A DNA stretch of 64,000 bases from Mollicutes bacterium (GTDB taxonomy: Bacteria > Bacillota_I > Bacilli_A > Izemoplasmatales > Izemoplasmataceae): NCBI GenBank assembly GCA_003568315.1, contig PWYL01000004.1:26079-90078 (forward strand), read 5' to 3'. Positions within the stretch are counted from its first letter, which is position 1. The number at the start of each line of letters is the position of its first letter. This document shows positions 38,763 to 49,460 of the stretch, piece after piece. Both the position numbers and the translations under genes were made by a program. Below the pieces are notes generated by a model. That model was not told where the DNA came from. It saw only the letters and a program-made list of their open reading frames with translations, and did no database searches.

Positions 38763-40832
38763 ATGGCACGCAGATACAGCTTGGAAAAGACCCGGAACAT
38801 CGGCATAATGGCGCATATCGACGCCGGGAAGACAACAACGACGGAGCGCGTTCTCTTTCACACTGGAAAAATCCACAAGATGGGCGAGACGCACGAAGGT
38901 TCCTCCCAGATGGACTGGATGGACCAGGAACAAGAACGCGGCATCACCATCACTTCCGCGGCCACGACCGCCTTTTGGCGCGACTACCGCGTGAACATCA
39001 TCGACACTCCCGGCCATGTCGATTTCACCGTCGAGGTCTCCCGCTCTTTGCGTGTCCTTGACGGTGCGGTGACCGTACTCGACGCCCAAGCCGGCGTTGA
39101 GCCCCAGACGGAGACCGTCTGGCGACAGGCGACCGATTACATGGTCCCCCGCATCGTCTTTGTCAACAAGATGGACAAGATCGGCGCGGATTTCGCTTTC
39201 AGCGTGAAATCCCTGGACGAAAGACTCGGCGTGAAGGCGGCGGCCATCCAGTGGCCCATCGGTGCCGAAGTGGATTTCGAAGGCATCATCGACCTCGTGG
39301 AGATGAAAGCCTACCGTTATGACGGCCGCCCGGAAGAAAACGCCGTCGAGATCGACATCCCCGCGGATTATCAAGACATCGTCGCAGAGAGACGGGGCGA
39401 ACTCGTCGAGATGCTCGCCGATTTCGACGACGACATCATGATGATGTATCTCGAAGGCCAAGAGGTGCCCGTGGAAAAACTGAAGGAGGTCATCCGGAAA
39501 GCGACGCTCGATGTCGAATTCTTCCCCGTCCTTTGCGGCAGCGCCTTCAAGAACAAGGGCGTCAAACTCGTCCTCGACGCCGTCATCGACTATCTCCCCG
39601 CACCGACCGATGTCGTCCGCATCAAAGGGAAGGTGAAAAGCGGCGAAGAGGTCCGTGTGAGATCTTCCGATGAAGAGAAGTTCGCCGCCTTGGCCTTCAA
39701 GGTGGCCACCGACCCCTTTGTGGGAAGGCTCACCTATTTCCGCGTGTATTCGGGTGTGATGAAGAAGGGCTCCTATATCCGCAACACGACAAAAGGCCAC
39801 AAAGAGCGCGTCGGGCGCATCCTGCAGATGCATGCCAACCACCGCGAAGAGATCGATGCCGTCTATTCCGGCGACATCGCAGCGGCGATCGGGCTCAAGA
39901 ACACATCGACCGGCGACACGCTGGCCGAAGCGAACTATCCGATCATCCTCGAGCAGATGAACTTTCCCGAGCCCGTCATCAGTGTCGCGATCGAACCCAA
40001 GTCGAAAGCCGACCAGGACAAGATGGGAGAAGCCCTCCAGAAACTCGCCGAGGAGGACCCCACTTTCCGGACCTACACCGACGAGGAGACCGGACAGACC
40101 ATCATCGCCGGTATGGGGGAACTCCATCTTGAGATCATTGTCGACAGGCTCAAACGCGAATTCAAGGTCGGAGCGAACGTCGGCAGGCCGCAAGTGAGCT
40201 ACAGGGAGACCTTCACCACCGAAGCGGAAATCGAAGGAAAATTTGTCCGCCAGACCGGTGGCCGCGGCCAATACGGCCATGTCTATATCCGCTTCGAGCC
40301 CAACCGGGGTGAAGGGTTCGAATTCGTCGACAAAATCGTCGGCGGCGTCGTACCCCGCGAATACATCCCCTCGGTCGAAGAAGGCATCAAAGAGGCTTTC
40401 GAACACGGCGTACTCGCCGGTTATCCGATCATCGACGTCAAAGCCACACTTTTTGATGGCTCCTACCATGATGTCGACTCGAGCGAGATCGCCTTCAAGG
40501 TCGCCTCGTCCCTGGCCGTCCGCGAGGCCAAGGACCGCTGCAAGGCCATCCTCTTGGAACCCGTCATGCTGGTCGATGTGATCGCTCCCGACGACTATCT
40601 CGGGAACGTCATCGGCGACCTCACCGGAAGAAGAGGCAAGGTCGAAAGCCAACAAAGACGCGGCAACGCCCACCAGGTCCGGGCGCTTGTGCCTCTGGCC
40701 GAGATGTTCGGCTATGCGACGAGCCTCCGGTCGAACACACAGGGCCGCGGGAACTACACGATGCACTTTTCCCACTACGAGCCCGCACCGAAATCCATCG
40801 CGGAAAGGATCGTCGAAAAACGCAACGGCTAG
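38763..40832 (+). CDS. fusA: Elongation factor G
   Basis: Translocation GTPase of 689 residues. The G domain has [15 protein letters not shown] (P-loop), [14 protein letters not shown] (switch I), [12 protein letters not shown] (switch II) and [11 protein letters not shown]; domain IV carries the GGRGQYGHV region, and the C-terminal domain ends the protein. Length is normal for canonical EF-G. Part of the str operon with S12 and S7; tuf has its own promoter just downstream. Confidence 0.98.
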   Translation: MARRYSLEKTRNIGIMAHIDAGKTTTTERVLFHTGKIHKMGETHEGSSQMDWMDQEQERGITITSAATTAFWRDYRVNIIDTPGHVDFTVEVSRSLRVLDGAVTVLDAQAGVEPQTETVWRQATDYMVPRIVFVNKMDKIGADFAFSVKSLDERLGVKAAAIQWPIGAEVDFEGIIDLVEMKAYRYDGRPEENAVEIDIPADYQDIVAERRGELVEMLADFDDDIMMMYLEGQEVPVEKLKEVIRKATLDVEFFPVLCGSAFKNKGVKLVLDAVIDYLPAPTDVVRIKGKVKSGEEVRVRSSDEEKFAALAFKVATDPFVGRLTYFRVYSGVMKKGSYIRNTTKGHKERVGRILQMHANHREEIDAVYSGDIAAAIGLKNTSTGDTLAEANYPIILEQMNFPEPVISVAIEPKSKADQDKMGEALQKLAEEDPTFRTYTDEETGQTIIAGMGELHLEIIVDRLKREFKVGANVGRPQVSYRETFTTEAEIEGKFVRQTGGRGQYGHVYIRFEPNRGEGFEFVDKIVGGVVPREYIPSVEEGIKEAFEHGVLAGYPIIDVKATLFDGSYHDVDSSEIAFKVASSLAVREAKDRCKAILLEPVMLVDVIAPDDYLGNVIGDLTGRRGKVESQQRRGNAHQVRALVPLAEMFGYATSLRSNTQGRGNYTMHFSHYEPAPKSIAERIVEKRNG

Positions 40833-40835
40833 AGA

Positions 40836-40864
40836 TTGAATTAACTTGCATTATAGGCTATAAT
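40836..40864 (+). promoter_or_regulatory. Promoter of tuf
   Basis: TTGAAT, 17-bp spacer, TATAAT, directly after fusA. An additional TAAAAT lies ten bases further on. Confidence 0.75.
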
Positions 40865-40912
40865 ACGGTAAAATAATCTTGTTACAAGACCAATTAAGGA
40901 GGAAAAATACAA

Positions 40913-42103
<1,191 letters not shown>

Positions 42104-42114
42104 CCACACAATGA

Positions 42115-42143
42115 CAAAAAAGAGGCGCGAGCCTCTTTTTTTT
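42115..42143 (+). terminator. Terminator after tuf
   Basis: AAAAAAGAGGC-GCGA-GCCTCTTTTTT hairpin with a long T-run. Confidence 0.93.
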
Positions 42144-42154
42144 ATCCTTGCGCC

Positions 42155-42182
42155 TTCCGACAACGGACAGACATTGTATAAT
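42155..42182 (+). promoter_or_regulatory. Promoter of the tatD operon
   Basis: TTCCGA, 16-bp spacer, perfect TATAAT, 20 bases before tatD. The -35 is poor. Confidence 0.6.
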
Positions 42183-42201
42183 GGAAAGTGGGAGTGATTG
42201 C

Positions 42202-42966
42202 ATGTTGGTCGACACACATGTCCATCTGAACAACGAACAGCTTTATGAAGAACTCGAAAACGTGCTGACAAGAGCGCGTGAGAAAGGTGTCGAACGGTTC
42301 CTCGTCGTGGGTTTCGATGCCTTGACGAACACGCGGGCGATAGAAATCGCGAAAGAATACCCGTTCATCCGCGCCACGGCCGGCTTGCATCCGGGCGTGG
42401 CCCCGGAAGTCACCGAGGCGGATTTCGCCGCATTGGAAGAGACCCTTTCCCATCCTGAAATCCGCGCCGTCGGTGAATGCGGTCTCGACTACTATCGCGG
42501 CAAGGAACACAAGAAACAACAACTCGAGGTCTTCGAAAGACAGATCCTTTTCGCCAAGAAAAAAGACCTGCCGCTCGTCATCCACATGCGCGATGCGGCC
42601 GGCGACACCTACCGCCTCTTGGAGAGACACGCGCCGATCAAAGGCGTGATGCATTGTTACAGCGGTTCAAGGGAGATGATGGAGCGCTTCCTTTCTTTGG
42701 GCCTTCACATCTCGTTGGGTGGTCCCGTGACCTTCAAGAACGCAAAGACCCCGAAAGAGGTGGCGCAATCCGTCCCGCTCGACAAACTCCTCGTGGAGAC
42801 GGACGCCCCTTTTCTCGCCCCGCATCCCCACCGAGGGAAACGCAATGAACCCTCGCTCCTTCCCTTGATCGCCAAGGCGATCGCCGAAATCAAGGGCATG
42901 GAGTACGAAGAAATCGCCCACACCACCACGATGAACGCCAACGACCTATTCCGTTTCGGAGAGTGA
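42202..42966 (+). CDS. tatD: TatD family metal-dependent hydrolase/DNase
   Basis: A 254-residue TIM-barrel hydrolase. Metal ligands appear as DTHVHLN (residues 4-8), GECGLDYYR, VIHMRDA, MHCYSG and VETDAPFLAPHP. The family includes 3'-5' exonucleases and D-aminoacyl-type hydrolases. The Bacillus orthologue yabD follows metS; here the gene heads a different group with htrA-like and nitroreductase genes. ATG 42202 has GGGAGTGATTGC ahead; the track start is before the promoter. Confidence 0.92.
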   Translation: MLVDTHVHLNNEQLYEELENVLTRAREKGVERFLVVGFDALTNTRAIEIAKEYPFIRATAGLHPGVAPEVTEADFAALEETLSHPEIRAVGECGLDYYRGKEHKKQQLEVFERQILFAKKKDLPLVIHMRDAAGDTYRLLERHAPIKGVMHCYSGSREMMERFLSLGLHISLGGPVTFKNAKTPKEVAQSVPLDKLLVETDAPFLAPHPHRGKRNEPSLLPLIAKAIAEIKGMEYEEIAHTTTMNANDLFRFGE

Positions 42967-42970
42967 GACC

Positions 42971-44113
42971 ATGAAAACTTTTAGAAAAGCCGTCATTCTT
43001 GTAGTGCTGGGTTTCTTCCTCTTTTTCTTCTCCGGTTGTGAATTCTTTTTCGAGGAGGAAGAACGGATAAACATCAATGAATACACCGAACAGGAACTCA
43101 TCGAACTCATCGAGGGTTTGTTGCCGGAGGCTGAACGAACGGTCCATTACGATTTCGAGGGATTCGAGAAGACCCTGGTCGAGATGATGGAGCAGAACCG
43201 TAGGAGCGTGGTCGGTCTCAATGTCCAAGGCAGCACCTTCTTCACGGGCGGAACCGGATCCGCCGTGATTTACAGGAAAGAAGAGGGACGTTTCTACGCC
43301 GTGACGAACCACCACGTCATCGACAACTACCAAAGCATCGAGGTCGTCTATGAAAAAAACGGCATGCTCTTCACCATCCCTTCCCGCAATGTCGAGGTCT
43401 TGGGCAAGGATGCCACCACCGACCTCGCCGTGATTTCTTTCAAAGCGGAGCACAACTTCCCCGTCGCGACCTTCGCCGATTCCTACGAGGCCCGCGTCGG
43501 GCATTTCGTCTTCGCCGTCGGGAACCCCCTGGGATTCGACTATTTCGGCACCCTGACCATGGGTGTCGTGTCGGGACTTGCCCGCTATGTTCCGGGAAGT
43601 GAGCTGGAAGTCCCATTCATCCAGCATGATGCCGCGATGAGTCCCGGAAACTCCGGCGGAGCGCTTTTCAACCTTGAAGGCGAAATCCTGGGCATCAACA
43701 ACATGAAAATCGTCAGTGAACTGGCCGGCGACATCGGTTTCGCCATTCCCTCCCGGACAGTGGAGAGGATCATCGCCGACCTCGAGGAGAAAGGGTTCGT
43801 GCAACGTCCCTTCTTGGGGATCAGCGCTCTCGCCCAGGTGAGCGATTGCGGACAGGAATACGGTGTCTGTGTGAGCACGGTGGAAGATGGAAGTGGCGCC
43901 GAAGCCGCGGGGCTCCGCCCCGGCGACATCATCATCGGCTACAAACTCGCCGAATGGGAAGACTATGTCGAGGTGTTGAACTTCAACGATTTGCGCGAGG
44001 CCATCCTGAACTCTTCGGTCGGAGACGATGTCAGCCTCCGCTACATCCGCAATGACGAGATCCACGAATCCCCCTACACCACCTTGGGTATCCATCCTGA
44101 CGACGAGGAGTGA
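42971..44113 (+). CDS. Lipoprotein serine protease, HtrA/DegP family
   Basis: The 380-residue protein starts with a lipoprotein signal peptide (hydrophobic stretch, then FSGC with the lipidated cysteine at about 23). The trypsin-like domain has histidine in TNHHVI (about 113), aspartate in TTDLAVI (about 150) and serine in GNSGGAL (about 228). One PDZ domain follows from about 280 (GVCVSTVEDGSGAEAAGLRPGD). HtrA proteases degrade misfolded exported proteins. Most Bacillota HtrA proteins use a transmembrane anchor instead of a lipid. Four bases separate it from tatD and it overlaps the nitroreductase start. Confidence 0.9.
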   Translation: MKTFRKAVILVVLGFFLFFFSGCEFFFEEEERININEYTEQELIELIEGLLPEAERTVHYDFEGFEKTLVEMMEQNRRSVVGLNVQGSTFFTGGTGSAVIYRKEEGRFYAVTNHHVIDNYQSIEVVYEKNGMLFTIPSRNVEVLGKDATTDLAVISFKAEHNFPVATFADSYEARVGHFVFAVGNPLGFDYFGTLTMGVVSGLARYVPGSELEVPFIQHDAAMSPGNSGGALFNLEGEILGINNMKIVSELAGDIGFAIPSRTVERIIADLEEKGFVQRPFLGISALAQVSDCGQEYGVCVSTVEDGSGAEAAGLRPGDIIIGYKLAEWEDYVEVLNFNDLREAILNSSVGDDVSLRYIRNDEIHESPYTTLGIHPDDEE

Positions 44114-44952
44114 TGGATGTGGATGCGAAGAAACGTATCGAAGCGATCAGAAAGCGCGTCTCCGTCCGGTCGTTCGCAGATGCGCCCTCGACTGTCGAGA
44201 TGAAGGAGACCATCCGCCGGTTGACCACTTCCCATGCGGGAAGGAAAGGGCCTTTCGGGCACACCTTCCGTCCCTTCTTTGTCGAGAACGTCAAAACGAC
44301 GGGAAGGATCGGCACATATGGATTCATCAAGAACGCTCCCGCTTTCGTGGGCGGTGTGGCCAACAAGGAATTTTTGGCCCTTGTGGATTTCGCCCACGCT
44401 TTCGAACACCTCATGCTTGATCTCGTGGCGGAAGGTTTCGGCACCTGCTGGTTGGCCGAGACCTTCAAACGGGGCAAAATTTCCTCTATCACGAATGTGG
44501 AGGGGTTCATCCCCGCCGTGAGTCCCGTGGGGATTCCCGCGAGAAAAAAATCCTTGCGGGAGCGAGCCATCGCGGGATTGGCCCGGGCGAGAACAAGGAG
44601 GCCTCCGGAAGAACTCTTCTTCCTTTCTTCTTTGGATGAACCCTTGCCGAAGGGACATCCACTCGGAGATGTTTTCGAACTCGTGCGGATCGCCCCTTCC
44701 GGGGGGAACCGGCAACCCTGGCGCCTTTTCATCGAGGAGGGCATCATCCGTCTATACATCAAGAAAAGCGCCGTAAAGAGCCTTTTCCCCGTCAATATCG
44801 GCGCTTTGGACGCCGGTATCGCCTTGGCCCATCTCGAACTCGGTCTGGACCACTTGTCGTATTCCTTCGAATATTGTGATGATGCTGAAGCACCGCCGAG
44901 GAAAGGAATGCTCCATGTCGCGAGTATGAAGGTTTCAGGGGCGGGATTGTAA
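44113..44952 (+). CDS. Nitroreductase family protein (TM1586-like)
   Basis: A 279-residue FMN-dependent nitroreductase-fold protein. The first half has KRVSVRSFADAPS, which normally binds the FMN phosphate, and GTCWLAETF; the second half repeats part of the fold with RIAPSGGNRQPWRLF. This two-part layout resembles the putative TM-type nitroreductases rather than simple NfsB. The substrate is unknown. The ATG overlaps the htrA-like stop (TGATG); GAGGAG is only two bases away, so the exact start is unsure. Confidence 0.82.
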   Translation: MDVDAKKRIEAIRKRVSVRSFADAPSTVEMKETIRRLTTSHAGRKGPFGHTFRPFFVENVKTTGRIGTYGFIKNAPAFVGGVANKEFLALVDFAHAFEHLMLDLVAEGFGTCWLAETFKRGKISSITNVEGFIPAVSPVGIPARKKSLRERAIAGLARARTRRPPEELFFLSSLDEPLPKGHPLGDVFELVRIAPSGGNRQPWRLFIEEGIIRLYIKKSAVKSLFPVNIGALDAGIALAHLELGLDHLSYSFEYCDDAEAPPRKGMLHVASMKVSGAGL

Positions 44953-44975
44953 AACTGTGCGCAATGGTTTACAAT
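44947..44975 (+). promoter_or_regulatory. Promoter of ychF
   Basis: TTGTAA, 17-bp spacer, TACAAT, with the -35 box over the stop codon of the preceding gene. Confidence 0.65.
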
Positions 44976-45003
44976 GGTCTTTGCGCAAAGGAGATGGTCG
45001 ACT

Positions 45004-46104
45004 GTGTCACTGAGAGCCGGTATCGTCGGTCTGCCCAATGTGGGAAAATCCACGCTTTTGAACGCCTTGACCGATGCCAACGCTTTGGCGGCGAACTATC
45101 CTTTCGCCACCGTGGACAAGAATGTCGGCACCGTGGTTGTGCCCGATGCGCGTCTGGACCGCTTGGCGGAAATCGTCTCCCCGCCGCGGGTTGTGCCTTC
45201 GACTTACGAATTCATCGATATCGCGGGCCTCGTCAAGGGGGCCAGCCGCGGAGAAGGGCTCGGGAACCGTTTTCTCGCCCACATCCGCGAGGTCGACGCC
45301 ATCATCCAGGTGGTCAGGTGTTTCCATGATTCCGACGTTCCGCATGTGGAAGGCTCGGTCGATGCGCTGCGTGATGTCGAGATTCTCGCGACGGAGTTGT
45401 TGCTTGCGGATTTGGAGGTCGTCGAACGGAGATTGCCGAAAATCTCCAAGAAGGCCCGTCTCGCCGTCGACAAGGAAATCGTCCGGGAGCACGCCCTCTT
45501 GGAAAGGGTGAAAGAGGCTCTCGAAAAGGGCATCGCCGTCCGAAACCTCGATTTGAACAAGAACGAGCGGGCCATCCTGCAGCCGTTCGGCCTGCTCACC
45601 ATGAAACCCGTCCTCTATGTGGCGAATGTGAGCGAAGACGACCTCGCGGGAGAAGACAACCATCGTGTGGCCTCCCTCAAAGAATTCACCGCCTCCGAAG
45701 GGAGCGATATCATCATGATCTCCGCCAAGGTCGAGGAGGAGATCGTCTCCTTGGAAGAAGACGAGCGCGCCGAATACCTGGAGGTTTTCGACCTCGAGGC
45801 CACCGGTCTCGAAAGACTTGTCAAGAAGACCTACGAGACGCTCTCTTTACGGACCTTCTTCACGCACAACGAGAAAGAGGCCCGGGGTTGGACGTTCATC
45901 GCCGGCATGACTGCCTATGAGTGCGCCGGGCTCGTCCACACCGATTTCCAGAAGGGATTCATCAAAGCCGAGGTCATCGCCTTCTCCGACCTCGATGAAG
46001 CCGGCTCGATCGGCCGGGCCAAAGAGACGGGAAAGATGCGTCTCGAGGGTAAGGACTATAAAGTCGCCGACGGCGACATCATCCTTTTCAAGTTCAACGT
46101 ATAA
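45004..46104 (+). CDS. ychF: Redox-regulated ATPase YchF (Obg family)
   Basis: The 366-residue P-loop protein has GLPNVGKSTLLNALT (about 8-22), DIAGLVKGASRGEGLGNRF, and a C-terminal TGS domain (LRTFFTHNEKEARGWTF onward). The NxxE-type motif in place of NKxD (YVANVSEDDL) explains ATP preference in this family. YchF binds ribosomes and responds to stress. The start is GTG 45004 with AAAGGAG ten bases before it; the track start is upstream of the ribosome binding site. Confidence 0.95.
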   Translation: MSLRAGIVGLPNVGKSTLLNALTDANALAANYPFATVDKNVGTVVVPDARLDRLAEIVSPPRVVPSTYEFIDIAGLVKGASRGEGLGNRFLAHIREVDAIIQVVRCFHDSDVPHVEGSVDALRDVEILATELLLADLEVVERRLPKISKKARLAVDKEIVREHALLERVKEALEKGIAVRNLDLNKNERAILQPFGLLTMKPVLYVANVSEDDLAGEDNHRVASLKEFTASEGSDIIMISAKVEEEIVSLEEDERAEYLEVFDLEATGLERLVKKTYETLSLRTFFTHNEKEARGWTFIAGMTAYECAGLVHTDFQKGFIKAEVIAFSDLDEAGSIGRAKETGKMRLEGKDYKVADGDIILFKFNV

Positions 46105-46128
46105 CATTCATACAAAGGAGTCATCGCC

Positions 46129-46620
46129 ATGGAAAATCTCGGTCCCGTCATCATCAATTATCTCTATCTCGCGTTCCTCCTGTTTTTCATCACGTTCTTC
46201 GCGGATATCTTCTATCATTATTTCCGCTATCAGAGGATTGTCCCCCGCAAGATGTTCACCTTCAATCCGGGCGGGCTTTTCGAGCATTATCGGATTGTGT
46301 TTTTCATGTTGCTCGTTCTCGGCTTGCTCCATGCCGCTTTCGGACTCACCCCCTTCCCCGTGGAAGAGGAAGAGGTGAACATCGTGGCCACAATCGTCCA
46401 ACAGTTCATCTTCTTCGTCCCGCTCACCATCTTTTTCATCTTCCTTTTCGTTTTCATCTTCTATGTGGTCTTCGCGATCACGGCGAAAGTGAAAAAACTC
46501 GAGCCCGACGAAAAAAAGGAATATCTCACGGGTCGCGGACATTTCATCGTCCGAGCGTCGTTCATTTTGGGTCTTGTTTTCGGCATCGCCCTCTTTGTGA
46601 CGTTCAATGTGATTCTGTGA
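46129..46620 (+). CDS. Hypothetical four-helix membrane protein
   Basis: I do not recognise this 163-residue protein. It has four strong hydrophobic segments (about 8-30, 53-73, 92-120 and 142-162). A short acidic loop (FPVEEEEVN) lies between segments two and three, and a charged loop (KVKKLEPDEKKEYL) between three and four. AAAGGAGTCATCGCC precedes the ATG. It is 24 bp after ychF and 47 bp before the chosen cinA start, so is co-transcribed with both. Nothing suggests a catalytic site. Confidence 0.8.
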   Translation: MENLGPVIINYLYLAFLLFFITFFADIFYHYFRYQRIVPRKMFTFNPGGLFEHYRIVFFMLLVLGLLHAAFGLTPFPVEEEEVNIVATIVQQFIFFVPLTIFFIFLFVFIFYVVFAITAKVKKLEPDEKKEYLTGRGHFIVRASFILGLVFGIALFVTFNVIL

Positions 46621-46667
46621 CGACCCGGAAAAACCAGCGAATCGAGCCCTTAGTGGATGGTGGTTTT

Positions 46668-47882
46668 GTGAAAGCGACAGTCATTTCTCTCGGGAACGAA
46701 CTTCTTTCCGGACAGACGACGAACACGAATCTCACCTTCATAGCCGAGAGGCTCCGCCTTCTGGGCATAGAGACCGTGGAGGCTTTCATCCTCAAAGACG
46801 AGGAGGAAGGCCTCTTTCACACGCTCGACAAAGCCGCCGGCGAGATCATCGTGACGACCGGGGGCCTCGGTCCCACCGAGGACGACATCACGAAGACATG
46901 TCTCTCCCGTTATTATGCACGGCCTCTCGAGTTTGTCGAAGAGGCGCTTCGAGCCATCGAAGAACACTTCGAACGCACGGGGCGCATCATGAAAGCGACG
47001 AACCGCCAACAGGCCTATTTCCCCAAAGGCGCCGAAATGCTTCAGAACACGGCGGGCACGGCGCCCGGCATGACGATGGAAGTGCAAGGCCGTCATATCA
47101 TCGCCTTGCCGGGACCGCCCCATGAACTCCGCAGGATGTTTCCCGCGGTGGAGGCCTATCTGCAAGAGCTCAAGAGAGAGCCGATCCATTCGGGCGGCTT
47201 CCGCATCGTCGGCCGCGGCGAGAGCGATATGGAAACCGAGGTGCGTCCTTTGCGAAAGATACACCCCGATGTGGAGATCGCTTCCTACCCCGCCTTGGGG
47301 GAGATCCGCTATATCTTCGTCGCGAACGATGAAGACGCTTTGGCCCGTGCGATGGCCGATTTTGAAAAACGGTTCGCCGAGCACATCACGGGAAGTCACG
47401 AAGAGACACTCGAGGAGCGTGTGGTCAAACTCTTGGAAAAACAAGACAAGACCATCACCATCGTGGAATCCTGCACCGGCGGGATGATCGCCTCGAGACT
47501 CGTGAACGTGCCGGGAGCGTCGAACGTCTTTTCCGAGGCCCATGTGCTCTATTCCGACGAAGCGAAGATCCGCCAGTTGAACATCAATCCCGAAATCCTC
47601 TCGCAATACGGAGCCGTCAGCCCGCAGTGCGTCTATGAACTCGCTTCGAATCTCCGAAAGCGCACGGGTTGCGATGTGAGCCTTGCCGTGAGCGGTATCG
47701 CGGGTCCCGGCGGAGAAACTGCGGAAAAACCGGTCGGAACCGTCCAATTCGGCCTCTCCCACGACGGTGTCACCGAAACCGACCATCGCCAATTCACGGG
47801 AGGAAGGCGGACCATCCGCGCGCGTGCGGCGACACACGCTCTCCATCTCGTTTTCAAGGTGCTCAGGGACCATGAAGATTGA
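46668..47882 (+). CDS. cinA: CinA-family protein (competence/damage inducible; NMN deamidase type)
   Basis: The 404-residue protein has the MoCF-like N-terminal domain (KATVISLGNELLSGQTTNTN, TTGGLGPTEDDITK, LPGPPHELRRMF) and the C-terminal amidase domain (TIVESCTGGMIASRLVNVPGAS, later VSGIAGPGGETAEKPVGTV). Family members act as ADP-ribose pyrophosphatase and/or NMN deamidase in pyridine nucleotide recycling. The track start 46617 adds 17 unconserved residues; GTG 46668 matches the family N-terminus and has GGATGGTGG upstream. Confidence 0.92.
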   Translation: MKATVISLGNELLSGQTTNTNLTFIAERLRLLGIETVEAFILKDEEEGLFHTLDKAAGEIIVTTGGLGPTEDDITKTCLSRYYARPLEFVEEALRAIEEHFERTGRIMKATNRQQAYFPKGAEMLQNTAGTAPGMTMEVQGRHIIALPGPPHELRRMFPAVEAYLQELKREPIHSGGFRIVGRGESDMETEVRPLRKIHPDVEIASYPALGEIRYIFVANDEDALARAMADFEKRFAEHITGSHEETLEERVVKLLEKQDKTITIVESCTGGMIASRLVNVPGASNVFSEAHVLYSDEAKIRQLNINPEILSQYGAVSPQCVYELASNLRKRTGCDVSLAVSGIAGPGGETAEKPVGTVQFGLSHDGVTETDHRQFTGGRRTIRARAATHALHLVFKVLRDHED

Positions 47883-48597
47883 GATTCGGAGAAGAAAGCT
47901 CGCCGATGTTCCCGTGCTCGAACATTTCGCCAACGACTCCCGGAGGCTGATATTCTTCCAACACGGCATCTTCGGCGACAAAGACCGTATCGCGCATCTG
48001 CTTTCGTCCTCGTTCGTGAAGAAGGGCTATCATGTCGTCTCCGTCGATGCCCGAAAGCACGGAGCCCGGGCAGAAGAGCCCTTCCTTTCGAAAAACAAGG
48101 TGGCAAGCGAGCTCGAACTCTTCGATGTCGTCGAGAAGACCGCCCTGGACATCGTGAAGGTCCATGAAAGGTTCTTCGTCGAAAAATATTCCCGTTTCGA
48201 TATTCTCGGCGTCTCCATGGGGGCCTATGTCACTTATAGGACAAGTGCTGTCACCGAAAGGGTGGAAACGCTCATCGCCCTCCTCGGCTCCCCCGATTTC
48301 AGCGCGACGGCATTCAACGGCTTCACGGAAGAAGACCACGAAAAACACCAAGACCGCATCGCGAAAGAACGGAAGAGGATTGACCGCATGAACCCCGCAC
48401 GAGACCCGGGAAGCCTCAACTTCACTCGCGCCATCCTCCTATCCGGAAAAGAGGATGTCATCATCCCGTCCAAACATACCGCCCGTTTCGTCGAAGACCT
48501 TCTTGGAAAAGATGTCGTCTTCCGGACCTACGATACCGGACACCGCATCGTGCGCCCCATGCACAAGGAACTTCTCGAGCTTCTCGAACCTTCCTGA
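47872..48597 (+). CDS. Alpha/beta hydrolase family protein
   Basis: A 241-residue serine-hydrolase-like protein. FFQHGIFGDKDR is the oxyanion region, GVSMGAYVTYR (about 122) holds the nucleophile, SGKEDVIIP the aspartate and YDTGHRIV the histidine. It resembles small prolyl-oligopeptidase-like esterases; substrate unknown. It begins 11 bases inside the end of cinA (ATGAAGATT), so is coupled to it. No signal peptide, hence cytoplasmic. Confidence 0.82.
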   Translation: MKIEIRRRKLADVPVLEHFANDSRRLIFFQHGIFGDKDRIAHLLSSSFVKKGYHVVSVDARKHGARAEEPFLSKNKVASELELFDVVEKTALDIVKVHERFFVEKYSRFDILGVSMGAYVTYRTSAVTERVETLIALLGSPDFSATAFNGFTEEDHEKHQDRIAKERKRIDRMNPARDPGSLNFTRAILLSGKEDVIIPSKHTARFVEDLLGKDVVFRTYDTGHRIVRPMHKELLELLEPS

Positions 48598-48602
48598 AGG
48601 TG

Positions 48603-48631
48603 TTTACAAGCCTATCCCCCTGTGCTATAAT
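48603..48631 (+). promoter_or_regulatory. Promoter of rpsF-ssb-rpsR
   Basis: TTTACA, 17-bp spacer, TATAAT, just after the hydrolase gene. Confidence 0.82.
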
Positions 48632-48639
48632 ACTCTATC

Positions 48640-48699
48640 GTGAGCATACTCACATCCTTGCCGCATCATGCGGCCATCAGACCGGAAGGAGGAGTAAAA
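48640..48699 (+). promoter_or_regulatory. rpsF leader with two hairpins, candidate S6:S18 element
   Basis: GTGAG-CATA-CTCAC (48640-48653) and GCCGCAT-C-ATGCGGC (48660-48674) are followed by CAGACCGGAAGGAGGAG. Bacillota rpsF leaders bind the S6:S18 dimer at a CCG-containing structure; position and an ACCGGAAGG element agree, but I could not confirm the consensus fold. Confidence 0.4.
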
Positions 48700-48987
48700 G
48701 TGAGAAAGTACGAGATCATGTACGTCATCCGCCCCGACCTCGAGGAAGAGGCCCGAAAGGCCATTGTCGAGGAACTCGCAGCCATTTTCCCCAAGTTCGA
48801 TTCCGAAGTGGAAAAGCTGGACGAATGGGGCATGCGCGAACTGGCCTATGAAATCGACAACCATGCCAAGGGCTACTATGTGGTCATGGACGTCAAGGCC
48901 ACACAGGAAGCGCGGGCCGAATTCGATCGCGTCATCGGCCTCAAAGAAGAAGTGATCCGTCATATCGTCATCCGTGATGAACGATAG
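48700..48987 (+). CDS. rpsF: 30S ribosomal protein S6
   Basis: A 95-residue S6 with RKYEIMYVIRPDLEEEARKA at the start and MRELAYEIDNHAKGYYVVMDV in the middle. S6 pairs with S18 on the platform. The start is GTG 48700 after GGAGGAGTAAAA; the track start 48640 would read the leader hairpins as protein. ssb follows after 21 bp. Confidence 0.97.
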   Translation: MRKYEIMYVIRPDLEEEARKAIVEELAAIFPKFDSEVEKLDEWGMRELAYEIDNHAKGYYVVMDVKATQEARAEFDRVIGLKEEVIRHIVIRDER

Positions 48988-49008
48988 ACGAAACGAGGTG
49001 TTTTGCAT

Positions 49009-49446
49009 ATGTTGAACCGCACCGTGCTGGTCGGGAGACTGACCAAGGACCCCGAACTCAGAAAAACCGGAAACGACATTCCCGTCACGACCTTCACCCT
49101 GGCGGTGAACCGTCCCTTCAGGAACCAACGGGGGGAGACCGACGCCGATTTCATCCAGGTCGTCGTCTGGCGTCGCCAGGCGGAAAACGTCGCCCAATAC
49201 GTTTCCAAGGGAAGCCTTGTCGGCGTGGATGGCCGCATACAGAGCAGGACCTATGACGACCAGGAAGGCAATCGCCGTTACGTGACCGAGGTTGTCGCCG
49301 ATTCGGTGCAGTTTTTGGAGCCAAAAGGCACAAGCGCACCGCGGGAAGAGGACACAAGCCGGAAGGAACCTTCCCAAAACGAAAACCGTCGTGACGATGA
49401 CGATCTCAAGGATATCGACATCGCCGACGACGATCTACCATTTTGA
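49009..49446 (+). CDS. ssb: Single-stranded DNA-binding protein
   Basis: A 145-residue SSB: OB fold with [28 protein letters not shown] and [18 protein letters not shown], a short variable linker, and the acidic C-terminal tip DIADDDLPF that recruits partner proteins. It coats single-stranded DNA in replication and repair. ATG 49009 has GAGGTG eight bases upstream; TTG 49003 is less likely. Sandwiched between rpsF and rpsR, the usual arrangement. Confidence 0.97.
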   Translation: MLNRTVLVGRLTKDPELRKTGNDIPVTTFTLAVNRPFRNQRGETDADFIQVVVWRRQAENVAQYVSKGSLVGVDGRIQSRTYDDQEGNRRYVTEVVADSVQFLEPKGTSAPREEDTSRKEPSQNENRRDDDDLKDIDIADDDLPF

Positions 49447-49460
49447 AGGAGGAATGAGAC

